This document shows positions 53,116-64,000 of a stretch of DNA of 64,000 nt, one piece after another (within the stretch, counting starts at the first letter, position 1; each line of letters starts with the position of its first letter). Below the pieces are notes generated by a model, which worked only from the letters and a program-made list of their open reading frames with translations, was not told where the DNA came from and did no database searches. The DNA comes from Ornithodoros turicata. Lineage: Eukaryota; Arthropoda; Arachnida; Ixodida; Argasidae. Made by a program: the position numbers and the translations under genes. The DNA lies in assembly GCF_037126465.1 (NCBI RefSeq), contig NC_088204.1, positions 78,739,807-78,803,806 on the forward strand. The letters run 5' to 3'.

Positions 53116-54420
53116 TATATGCAGACCGCAAAGACACCATCCGTCTTCCGCATAGAACAGGAAAAGTCTCAATTTTTGTGTTGCGCGAAGTCAGTGGCAA
53201 TCTTTTTTCGTTAGTACGACGAGCTCTTGGAACATTTCCAACTTTCTCGTTCAAGAGCTTGCTCGGCTTGGGCGAAGTGACGTAAAGCAATCTGCACGAA
53301 AAATGCTTTAGTGCCTTCTGACGGACTGCGTTGCTGCATAGTTCAGCTATGTTGGGCAAAAGGGCAAGCGGAAATTTGTGTCCAGATTTGTTTCAGTACA
53401 ACTGCTACTTAACGTCCGATTTCCTTCAAGCTCGTAACCTTGAAGGATTGATTAACCGGGTGGGAAAGCCTAAGCAACGAACTTTTGCTTGTCTGGGGAC
53501 ACCACAGTGATCTGTGCATATTACTATAGTCGGTCTTCGGCATGACGGCACCCTCAGCGAAAGCAAAAACAAACAAAAAAAAGACATGGGGTTGGGGTAG
53601 AAGTTCACTCCTTGTACGTGTGTTTGAGCCCTGCGTGCGCTGCCCAATAGGGGTGCGGAAAAAATTGCGCACCCATTTAGGACCAAAATAAGCAAACATT
53701 CTATTGCATATCCTGAAAGAACTATGTCTAAGCTATGTTAGCACAAAATATCGGAAAATTTGAAGATGTGCTTTTTGGGTAAAAACTGCCGCGAAAATGA
53801 GAATTTTCCCCTACCTTTCCGTGTTCACGGTATTGTTGCGGGATAATGGCTGAAGATAAAGCAATGTATTTAACGTCAAACAAAAAGAGCAAAGAATTAT
53901 CTTTCTGCTCATGCGAAGAACATCACAGTCGGAGATCCAGGGTCTCGACCATGACCTTCCAAATGTGCGGTAAAAAGGGTCTCTGTTGCGTTTTCGGGAT
54001 ATTTTTTTTTGTATACTTTTCTTTTGCCCATATAAATTTAATAGCCCACGATGGAACGTGCACCGTCCACTCTGTCAGCAAAAAACATTTCGTTCAAATG
54101 GGACATCTCGTTCAAGAGATACAAGGTCACAACGTTGAAAAAATTTAAGCCGCGAAATTGCGCCGGTGCTTCGAAGAGCCGTGGACGGAGAAGAAAACAT
54201 CGCGGAGACCTGCGGTCAGGCACCTTTAGCATCTCTTTGTGGGTGGGATAACATATATTTTTTTCGAGAGAAATAAAAAATGTGACCGGCGGGCATCATT
54301 CGATTTTAAATGAAACTACTCAATGGCGGTAGGAATGATGTCCCATAGTATGTCATTCGGACAATCCAGGATATCTTATGGACATCTGATTGTCCCGTTG
54401 GTGGCGTCATATAGACGTCC

Positions 54421-54723
54421 TTAGGACGTGCCTTGGTTCTGTGGGAGGGTAAGACTCCAACGTAGAAGACGGCCATTTTTGTCACACGTTCGTTGCAACC
54501 ACTGTAATGGGCAATGATCTGTCTCGGAAGTGAATTTGGTGCCGTAGAGATAGCAAATCAGCTTCTGCGCCGCCCAGACCAAGCAGGCACATTCCTTGTC
54601 GGACGCGCTGTGTGCTTGCTCTCTAACGCTTTCAATTGTCCCCAATGTGAAACGTGGAAAGAGCACACTATCGCCTCTTGTGTCCTGCAAAAAGATTAAA
54701 AGAAAACAGAAAATGCAGCCCAA
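54421..54723 (-). pseudogene. Ty3/gypsy RNase H fragment, unit copy 1
   Basis: The minus frame holds SASDKECACLVWAAQKLICY, LYGTKFTSETDHCPLQWLQR and NGRLLRWSL, the E-x-E-C-L-A-x-V-W and T-D-H-x-P-L-x-W-L region of gypsy RNase H. A CTTTTTGCAG acceptor-like and a CGG|GTAAGT donor-like sequence lie upstream on the minus strand, about 70 bp apart. No catalytic part of reverse transcriptase accompanies it. A trapped relic. Confidence 0.75.
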
Positions 54724-56828
54724 GATAAGGGCAGTTGCGATATAGACTTACCCGATACATTTGTTTTTGTTTTGTTTCCGCAAGTTAAAGGTAATCTTCG
54801 ACACATGAGGTGGCGCTGTGCTCTTTCACTTTCTCACACTGGGGGTTGAAGGGAAGACGCTTCTTCGAAGATACGCAATGAATAAAATAAAGAAAAAATG
54901 GTGTTCCTTCACGAATTTTTCGCGAACGATCTATCGAACGGAGTTTTTTTTTTTTTTCTGGAAACGGATTTGGTATCTGGTGACCAAAGAAGTCAGATGT
55001 TCTCATTGGAACAACTTCGTAGCTTCTATAATTAAAAAGTTAATTATTGAATGTTCATTAAGACATTGCCTTAGAAGTCTGCAAATGCCCTCCTAGGGAG
55101 TGCCCTTAAGCATGTGCTGTATCGCAATTGATTTCATATCGGAAAAAGTGATAGATATATTTTTAAAAAAGATATGGCTGGGACATCCTGTAGAGTTATA
55201 TGAACCGCATTCATGATGTAGTCCTGCACCGCTCGGAGCTCTTAAAACTTCCAACACTATCTTGCCATGTTTACCTGCTGCAATTTGCATAAAACGCCTA
55301 TGTTCCGTGTACACACTCAGGGAATACAGATTTGCATCGCATAGTTTTAGTCCAACTCGTAATCTCTGGAACCGGAGCATTGTGGTACTGGTCAGCTATT
55401 CAGACATTTTTGCTATGCAGAAACTGCTCAAACTATAGGTGTCATATAATTACACGAGCTCAAGTCAAAAGTTTTCTGTCTTTTTCATCCTTTTCAAATT
55501 ATGGGTTAAAACTATTGGTGCCATTAAATTACATGAGGTCGTGATGTCGAATACACTATATATGCAGACCGCAAAGACACCATCAGTCTTCCGCATAGAA
55601 CAGGAAAAGTCTCAATTTTTGTGTAGCGCGAAGTCAGTGGCAATCTTTTTTCGTTAGCGCAACGAGCTCTTGGAGCCTTGGAGCATTTCCAACTTTCACG
55701 TTCAAGCGCTTGCTCGGCTTGGGCGAAGTGAAGTAAAGAAATCTGCACGAAAAATGCTTTAGTGCCTTCTGACGGACTGCGTTGCTGCATAGTTCAGCTA
55801 TGTTGGGCAAAAGGGCAAGCGGAAATTTGTGTCCAGATTTGTTTCAGTACAACTGCTACTTAACGTCCGATTTCCTTCAAGCTCGTAACCTTGAAGGATT
55901 AAATTAACCGGGTGGGAAAGCCTAAACAACGAACTTTTGCTTGTCTGGGGACACCACAGTAATCTGTGCATATTACTATAGTCGGTCTTCGGCATGACGG
56001 CACCCTTAACGAAAGCAAAAACAAACAAAAAAAAGACATGGGGTTGGGGCAGAAGTTCACTCTTTGTACGTGTGTTTGACCCCTGCGTGCGCTGCCCAAT
56101 AGGGGTGCGGAAAAAAGTTGCGCACCCTGTAGGACCAAAATAAGCAAACATTCTATTGTATATCCTGAAAGAGCTATGTCTAAGCTATGCTAGTACAAAA
56201 TATCGGAAAATTTGAAGACGTGCTTTTTGGGTAAAAACTGCCGCGAAAATGAGAATTTTCCCCTACCTTTCCGTGTTCACGGTATTGTTGCGGGATAATG
56301 GCTGAAGATAAAGCAATGTATTTAACGTCAAACAAAAAGAACAAAGAATTATCTTTCTGCTCATGCGAAAAACATCACAGTCGGAGATCGAGGGTCTCGA
56401 CCATGACCTTCCAAATGTGCGGTAGAAAGGGTCTCTGTTGCGTTTTCGGGATATTTTTTAATAGCCCACGATAGAACGTGCACCGTCCACTCTGTCAGCA
56501 AAAAACCTTTCATTCAAATGGGACATCTCGTTCAAGAGATGCAAGGTCACAAAGTTGGAAAAATTTAAGCCGCGAAATTGCGCCGGTTGCTTCGAAGAGC
56601 CGTGGACGGAGAAGAAAACATCGCGGAGACCTGCGGTCAGGCACCTTTTGCATCTCTTTGTGGGTGGGATAACATATATTTTTTTTCGAGAGAAATAAAA
56701 AATGTGACCGGCGGGCATCATTCGATTTTAAATGAAACTACTCAATGGCGGTACGAACGATGTCCCATAGTATGTCATTCGGACAATCCAGGATATCTTA
56801 TGGACATCTGATTGTCCCGTTGGTGGCG

Positions 56829-57146
56829 TCATATAGACGTCCTTAGGACGTGCCTTGGTTCTGTGGGAGGGTAAGACTCCAACGTAAGAAGACGGCCATT
56901 TTTGTCACACGTTCGTTGCAACCACTGTAATGGGCAATGATCTGTCTCGGAAGTGAATTTGGTGCCGTAGAGATAGCAAATCAGCTTCTGCGCCGCCCAG
57001 ACCAAGCAGGCACATTCCTTGTCGGACGCGCTGTGTGCTTGCTCTCTAACGCTTTCAATTGTCCCCAATGTGAAACGTGGAAAGAGCACACTATCGCCTC
57101 TTGTGTCCTGCAAAAAGATTAAAAGAAAACAGAAAATGCAGCCCAA
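56829..57146 (-). pseudogene. Ty3/gypsy RNase H fragment, unit copy 2
   Basis: Same peptide as copy 1 through NGRLL, after which one added base (AACGTAAGAAG against AACGTAGAAG) shifts the frame. The shift is shared by copies 3 and 4. Confidence 0.75.
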
Positions 57147-59248
57147 GATAAGGGCAGTTGCGATATAGACTTACCCGATACATTTGTTTTTGTTTTGTTT
57201 CCGCAAGTTAAAGGTAATCTTCGACACATGAGGTGGCGCTGTGCTCTTTCACTTTCTCACACTGGGGGTTGAAGGGAAGACGCTTCTTCGAAGATACGCA
57301 ATGAATAAAATAAAGAAAAAAATGATGTTCCTTCACGAATTTTTCGCGAACGATCTATCGAACGGAGTTTTTTTTTTCTGGAAACGGATTTGGTATCTGG
57401 TGACCAAAGAAGTCAGATGTTCTCATTGGAACAACTTCGTAGCTTCTATAATTAAAAAGTTAATTATTGAATGTTCATTAAGACATTGCCTTAGAAGTCT
57501 GCAAATGCCCTCCTAGGGAGTGCCCTTAAGCATGTGCTGTATCGCAATTGATTTCATATCGGAAAAAGTGATAGATATATTTTTAAAAAAGATATGGCTG
57601 GGACATCCTGTAGAGTTATATGAACCGCATTCATGATGTAGTCCTGCACCGCTCGGAGCTCTTAAAACTTCCAACACTATCTTGCCATGTTTACCTGCTG
57701 CAATTTGCATAAAACGCCTATGTTCCGTGTACACACTCAGGGAATACAGATTTGCATCGCATAGTTTTAGTCCAACTCGTAATCTCTGGAACCGGAGCAT
57801 TGTGGTACTGGTCAGCTATTCAGACATTTTTGCTATGCAGAAACTGCTCAAACTATAGGTGTCATATAATTACACGAGCTCAAGTCAAAAGTTTTCTGTC
57901 TTTTTCATCCTTTTCAAATTATGGGTTAAAACTATTGGTGCCATTAAATTACATGAGGTCGTGATGTCGAATACACTATATATGCAGACCGCAAAGACAC
58001 CATCAGTCTTCCGCATAGAACAGGAAAAGTCTCAATTTTTGTGTAGCGCGAAGTCAGTGGCAATCTTTTTTCGTTAGCGCAACGAGCTCTTGGAGCCTTG
58101 GAGCATTTCCAACTTTCACGTTCAAGCGCTTGCTCGGCTTGGGCGAAGTGAAGTAAAGAAATCTGCACGAAAAATGCTTTAGTGCCTTCTGACGGACTGC
58201 GTTGCTGCATAGTTCAGCTATGTTGGGCAAAAGGGCAAGCGGAAATTTGTGTCCAGATTTGTTTCAGTACAACTGCTACTTAACGTCCGATTTCCTTCAA
58301 GCTCGTAACCTTGAAGGATTAAATTAACCGGGTGGGAAAGCCTAAACAACGAACTTTTGCTTGTCTGGGAACACCACAGTAATCTGTGCATATTACTATA
58401 GTCGGTCTTCGGCATGACGGCACCCTTAACGAAAGCAAAAACAAACAAAAAAAAGACATGGGGTTGGGGCAGAAGTTCACTCTTTGTACGTGTGTTTGAC
58501 CCCTGCGTGCGCTGCCCAATAGGGGTGCGGAAAAAAGTTGCGCACCCTGTAGGACCAAAATAAGCAAACATTCTATTGTATATCCTGAAAGAGCTATGTC
58601 TAAGCTATGCTAGTACAAAATATCGGAAAATTTGAAGACGTGCTTTTTGGGTAAAAACTGCCGCGAAAATGAGAATTTTCCCCTACCTTTCCGTGTTCAC
58701 GGTATTGTTGCGGGATAATGGCTGAAGATAAAGCAATGTATTTAACGTCAAACAAAAAGAACAAAGAATTATCTTTCTGCTCATGCGAAAAACATCACAG
58801 TCGGAGATCGAGGGTCTCGACCATGACCTTCCAAATGTGCGGTAGAAAGGGTCTCTGTTGCGTTTTCGGGATATTTTTTAATAGCCCACGATAGAACGTG
58901 CACCGTCCACTCTGTCAGCAAAAAACCTTTCATTCAAATGGGACATCTCGTTCAAGAGATGCAAGGTCACAAAGTTGGAAAAATTTAAGCCGCGAAATTG
59001 CGCCGGTTGCTTCGAAGAGCCGTGGACGGAGAAGAAAACATCGCGGAGACCTGCGGTCAGGCACCTTTTGCATCTCTTTGTGGGTGGGATAACATATATT
59101 TTTTTTCGAGAGAAATAAAAAATGTGACCGGCGGGCATCATTCGATTTTAAATGAAACTACTCAATGGCGGTACGAACGATGTCCCATAGTATGTCATTC
59201 GGACAATCCAGGATATCTTATGGACATCTGATTGTCCCGTTGGTGGCG

Positions 59249-59566
59249 TCATATAGACGTCCTTAGGACGTGCCTTGGTTCTGTGGGAGGGTAAGACTCC
59301 AACGTAAGAAGACGGCCATTTTTGTCACACGTTCGTTGCAACCACTGTAATGGGCAATGATCTGTCTCGGAAGTGAATTTGGTGCCGTAGAGATAGCAAA
59401 TCAGCTTCTGCGCCGCCCAGACCAAGCAGGCACATTCCTTGTCGGACGCGCTGTGTGCTTGCTCTCTAACGCTTTCAATTGTCCCCAATGTGAAACGTGG
59501 AAAGAGCACACTATCGCCTCTTGTGTCCTGCAAAAAGATTAAAAGAAAACAGAAAATGCAGCCCAA
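59249..59566 (-). pseudogene. Ty3/gypsy RNase H fragment, unit copy 3
   Basis: Identical in sequence to copy 2 as far as I can see, exactly 2420 bp downstream of it. Confidence 0.75.
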
Positions 59567-61668
59567 GATAAGGGCAGTTGCGATATAGACTTACCCGATA
59601 CATTTGTTTTTGTTTTGTTTCCGCAAGTTAAAGGTAATCTTCGACACATGAGGTGGCGCTGTGCTCTTTCACTTTCTCACACTGGGGGTTGAAGGGAAGA
59701 CGCTTCTTCGAAGATACGCAATGAATAAAATAAAGAAAAAAATGGTGTTCCTTCACGAATTTTTCGCGAACGATCTATCGAACGGAGTTTTTTTTTTCTG
59801 GAAACGGATTTGGTATCTGGTGACCAAAGAAGTCAGATGTTCTCATTGGAACAACTTCGTAGCTTCTATAATTAAAAAGTTAATTATTGAATGTTCATTA
59901 AGACATTGCCTTAGAAGTCTGCAAATGCCCTCCTAGGGAGTGCCCTTAAGCATGTGCTGTATCGCAATTGATTTCATATCGGAAAAAGTGATAGATATAT
60001 TTTTAAAAAAGATATGGCTGGGACATCCTGTAGAGTTATATGAACCGCATTCATGATGTAGTCCTGCACCGCTCGGAGCTCTTAAAACTTCCAACACTAT
60101 CTTGCCATGTTTACCTGCTGCAATTTGCATAAAACGCCTATGTTCCGTGTACACACTCAGGGAATACAGATTTGCATCGCATAGTTTTAGTCCAACTCGT
60201 AATCTCTGGAACCGGAGCATTGTGGTACTGGTCAGCTATTCAGACATTTTTGCTATGCAGAAACTGCTCAAACTATAGGTGTCATATAATTACACGAGCT
60301 CAAGTCAAAAGTTTTCTGTCTTTTTCATCCTTTTCAAATTATGGGTTAAAACTATTGGTGCCATTAAATTACATGAGGTCGTGATGTCGAATACACTATA
60401 TATGCAGACCGCAAAGACACCATCAGTCTTCCGCATAGAACAGGAAAAGTCTCAATTTTTGTGTAGCGCGAAGTCAGTGGCAATCTTTTTTCGTTAGCGC
60501 AACGAGCTCTTGGAGCCTTGGAGCATTTCCAACTTTCACGTTCAAGCGCTTGCTCGGCTTGGGCGAAGTGAAGTAAAGAAATCTGCACGAAAAATGCTTT
60601 AGTGCCTTCTGACGGACTGCGTTGCTGCATAGTTCAGCTATGTTGGGCAAAAGGGCAAGCGGAAATTTGTGTCCAGATTTGTTTCAGTACAACTGCTACT
60701 TAACGTCCGATTTCCTTCAAGCTCGTAACCTTGAAGGATTAAATTAACCGGGTGGGAAAGCCTAAACAACGAACTTTTGCTTGTCTGGGGACACCACAGT
60801 AATCTGTGCATATTACTATAGTCGGTCTTCGGCATGACGGCACCCTTAACGAAAGCAAAAACAAACAAAAAAAAGACATGGGGTTGGGGCAGAAGTTCAC
60901 TCTTTGTACGTGTGTTTGACCCCTGCGTGCGCTGCCCAATAGGGGTGCGGAAAAAAGTTGCGCACCCTGTAGGACCAAAATAAGCAAACATTCTATTGTA
61001 TATCCTGAAAGAGCTATGTCTAAGCTATGCTAGTACAAAATATCGGAAAATTTGAAGACGTGCTTTTTGGGTAAAAACTGCCGCGAAAATGAGAATTTTC
61101 CCCTACCTTTCCGTGTTCACGGTATTGTTGCGGGATAATGGCTGAAGATAAAGCAATGTATTTAACGTCAAACAAAAAGAACAAAGAATTATCTTTCTGC
61201 TCATGCGAAAAACATCACAGTCGGAGATCGAGGGTCTCGACCATGACCTTCCAAATGTGCGGTAGAAAGGGTCTCTGTTGCGTTTTCGGGATATTTTTTA
61301 ATAGCCCACGATAGAACGTGCACCGTCCACTCTGTCAGCAAAAAACCTTTCATTCAAATGGGACATCTCGTTCAAGAGATGCAAGGTCACAAAGTTGGAA
61401 AAATTTAAGCCGCGAAATTGCGCCGGTTGCTTCGAAGAGCCGTGGACGGAGAAGAAAACATCGCGGAGACCTGCGGTCAGGCACCTTTTGCATCTCTTTG
61501 TGGGTGGGATAACATATATTTTTTTTTGAGAGAAATAAAAAATGTGACCGGCGGGCATCATTCGATTTTAAATGAAACTACTCAATGGCGGTACGAACGA
61601 TGTCCCATAGTATGTCATTCGGACAATCCAGGATATCTTATGGACATCTGATTGTCCCGTTGGTGGCG

Positions 61669-61986
61669 TCATATAGACGTCCTTAGGACGTGCCTTGGTT
61701 CTGTGGGAGGGTAAGACTCCAACGTAAGAAGACGGCCATTTTTGTCACACGTTCGTTGCAACCACTGTAATGGGCAATGATCTGTCTCGGAAGTGAATTT
61801 GGTGCCGTAGAGATAGCAAATCAGCTTCTGCGCCGCCCAGACCAAGCAGGCACATTCCTTGTCGGACGCGCTGTGTGCTTGCTCTCTAACGCTTTCAATT
61901 GTCCCCAATGTGAAACGTGGAAAGAGCACACTATCGCCTCTTGTGTCCTGCAAAAAGATTAAAAGAAAACAGAAAATGCAGCCCAA
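61669..61986 (-). pseudogene. Ty3/gypsy RNase H fragment, unit copy 4
   Basis: Identical to copies 2 and 3, another 2420 bp on. Confidence 0.75.
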
Positions 61987-62820
61987 GATAAGGGCAGTTG
62001 CGATATAGACTTACCCGATACATTTGTTTTTGTTTTGTTTCCGCAAGTTAAAGGTAATCTTCGACACATGAGGTGGCGCTGTGCTCTTTCACTTTCTCAC
62101 ACTGGGGGTTGAAGGGAAGACGCTTCTTCGAAGATACGCAATGAATAAAATAAAGAAAAAATGGTGTTCCTTCACGAATTTTTCGCGAACGATCTATCGA
62201 ACGGAGTTTTTTTTTTTTTTCTGGAAACGGATTTGGTATCTGGTGACCAAAGAAGTCAGATGTTCTCATTGGAACAACTTCGTAGCTTCTATAATTAAAA
62301 AGTTAATTATTGAATGTTCATTAAGACATTGCCTTAGAAGTCTGCAAATGCCCTCCTAGGGAGTGTCCTTAAGCACGTGCTATATCGCAATTGATTTCAT
62401 ATCGGAAAAAGTGATAGATATATTTTTAAAAAGATATGGCTGGGACACCCTGTATAGTTGTATGAACCGCATTCATGATGTAGTCGTGCACCGCTCGGAG
62501 CTCTTAAAACTTCCAACATTATCTTGCCATGTTTACCTGATGCAATTTGCATAAAACGCCTATGTTCCGTGTACACACTCAGGAAATACAGATTTGCATC
62601 GCATAGTTTTAGTCCAACTCGTAATCTCTGGAACCGGAGCATTGTGGTACTGGTCAGCTATTCAGACATTTTTCCTATGCAGAAACTGCTCAAACTATAG
62701 GTGTCATATAATTACACGAGCTTAAGTCAAAAGTTTTCTGTCTTTTTCATCCTTTTCAAATTATGGGTTAAAACTATTGGTGCCATTAAATTACATGAGG
62801 TCGTGATGTCGAATACACTA

Positions 62821-62997
62821 CCGTAAACCCTCGTTATTATGACCATTGCCGTTCCCAAAAATTTTTGTCATAATGCGGAATTGTCATATTAACGGGGGGG
62901 GGGGGATTTGCAGCGGTTTCACTGCATTGCTCCCAGGAGTATGGTCGTAAAGAGCGTATGTCAGATTATTGGGGGTCATATTAACGAGGGTTCACTG
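62821..62997. mobile_element. Tigger-like MITE in last array unit
   Basis: The same insertion as 52942-53115, with a longer G run (twelve) in the interior. TA flanks at 62819-62820 and 62998-62999. Confidence 0.85.
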
Positions 62998-63949
62998 TAT
63001 ATGCAGACCGCAAAGACACCATCAGTCTTCCGCATAGAACAGGAAAAGTCTCAATTTTTGTGTAGCGCGAAGTCAGCGGCAATCTTTTTTCGTTAGCGCG
63101 ACGAGCTCTTGGAACATTTCCAACTTTCACGTTCAAGCGCTCGCTCGGCTTGGGCGAAGTGAAGTAAAGAAATCTGCACGAAAAATGGCTTTAGTGCCTT
63201 CTGACGGACTGCGTTGCTGCATAGTTCAGCTATGTTGGGCAAAAGGGCAAGCGGAAATTTGTGTCCAGATTTGTTTCAGTACAACTGCTACTTAACGTCC
63301 GATTTCCTTCAAGCTCGTCACCTTGAAGGATTGATTAACCGGGTGGGAAAGCCTAAGCAAGGAACTTTTGCTTGTCTGGGGACAGCACAGTGATCTGTGC
63401 ATATTACTATAGTCGGTCTTCGGCATGACGGCACCCTCAACGAAAGCAAAAACAAACAAAAAAAAGACATGGGGTTGGGGTAAAAGTTCACTCTTTGTAC
63501 GTGTGTTTGACCCCTGCGTGCGCTGCCCAATAGGGGTGCGGAAAAAAATTGCGCAACCTGTAGGACCAAAATAAGCAAACATTCTATTGCATATCCTGAA
63601 AGAGCTATGTCTAAGCTATGCTAGTACAAAATACCGGAAAATTTGAAGACGTGCTTTTTGGGTAAAAACTGCCGCGAAAATGAGAATTTTCCCCTACCTT
63701 TCCGTGTTGACGGTATTGTTACGGGATAATGGCTGAAGATAAAGCAATGTATTTAACGTCAAACAAAAAGAGCAAAGAATTATCTTTCTGCTCATGCGAA
63801 GAACATCACAGTCGGAGGTCCAGGGTCTCGACCATGACCTTCCAAGTGTGCGGTAAAAAGGGTCTCTGTTGCGTTTTCGGGATATTTTTTTTTGTATACT
63901 TTTCTTTTGCCCAGATAAATTTAATAGCCCACGATGGAACGTGCACCGT

Positions 63950-64000
63950 GTTGATCCAGGAACATGGAATTGTCGCAGGTGACCTAAGACGCGCGCAAGA
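63950..64000. other. Array edge
   Basis: After GAACGTGCACCG the sequence leaves the unit consensus (TCCACTCTGTCAGC expected) and continues TGTTGATCCAGGAACATGG. The nature of the neighbouring DNA cannot be judged from 51 bp. Confidence 0.6.

Larger units (their letters stand above)
51770..63949. repeat. Tandem array of 2.42-kb units
   Basis: The string GTCCCCAATGTGAAACGTGG marks the same point of each unit at 54639, 57061, 59481 and 61901, giving periods of 2422, 2420 and 2420 bp. A diverged first unit runs from about 51770 to 54638 and a last unit, truncated, from 61901 to 63949. Beyond 63949 the sequence departs from the unit. Units contain a gypsy RNase H scrap, an inverted-repeat stretch and several foldback ends. 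No complete gene is present in a unit. Confidence 0.95.

Noticed and set aside
54639..54850. Authentic intron with GTAAGT donor and TTTTTGCAG acceptor
   Set aside because: The splice-like motifs are in the right order on the minus strand, but they lie within an inverted repeat and the downstream exon is a retrotransposon scrap. Not supportable without transcripts.
51770..63949. A conserved multi-copy gene family in the tandem array
   Set aside because: Frames recur because the units are nearly identical in DNA, not because of protein constraint: one-base changes shift frames freely, and only a gypsy RNase H scrap is recognisable.
51770..63949. CRISPR-like or ribosomal repeat array
   Set aside because: Units of 2.42 kb with no spacer pattern and no rRNA sequence; the context is eukaryotic.

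Overview
This window looks like gene-poor, repeat-dense arthropod DNA, most likely from a tick. The reasons are a tRNA-derived SINE resembling the tick Ruka type (8345-8536 and 19739-19934), an interstitial TTAGG-type telomere-like tract (5986-6082), very many short palindromic TA-target elements, and one intronless class-B-like receptor with a somatomedin-B-like domain. The species cannot be told from the sequence alone. There is no bacterial gene organisation.

Layout. 0-8 kb: a Harbinger-type MITE, a hAT transposase C-terminal relic, foldback MITEs, a tRNA-derived SINE split by a MITE, and simple repeats. 8.9-11.8 kb: a possible 2.9-kb terminal-inverted-repeat element with a few exon-like pieces on the minus strand. 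14.0-19.7 kb: a complete, recent-looking Ty3/gypsy LTR retrotransposon (minus strand, one 1587-residue Gag-Pol frame, LTRs identical by eye, CCAT target duplication) inserted in the reading frame of a THAP/P-transposase-like relic. 20.8-23.2 kb: the only convincing host gene, a seven-transmembrane receptor (minus). 23.9-31.7 kb: nested MITEs, SINEs and a LINE reverse-transcriptase relic. 32.6-33.8 kb: a hAT MITE interrupted by a foldback element, with its uninterrupted relative at 49.65-50.27 kb. 34.8-35.1 kb: a SINE next to a perfect 118-bp palindrome. 35.5-39.4 kb: a decayed Ty1/Copia pol used as a landing pad by four TA-type MITEs, one splitting the YVDD active-site motif and three in the RNase H end. 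40-50 kb: more palindromic MITEs, a Tigger/pogo-like element with a transposase remnant, and a 783-bp foldback. 51.8-63.95 kb: a tandem array of 2.42-kb units carrying gypsy RNase H scraps. Its inner units are almost identical and the two outer units share older alleles.

The contents do not form a pathway. What they record is insertion history: several nested insertions can be ordered, and in three places a matching uninterrupted copy or a codon-precise junction allows the target duplication to be read directly. The receptor probably acts at the plasma membrane; its ligand is unknown.

Limits: all similarity calls are by eye. Identities, boundaries of old repeats and family names need alignment or a repeat library to confirm. 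Stretches not listed contain no gene I can support.
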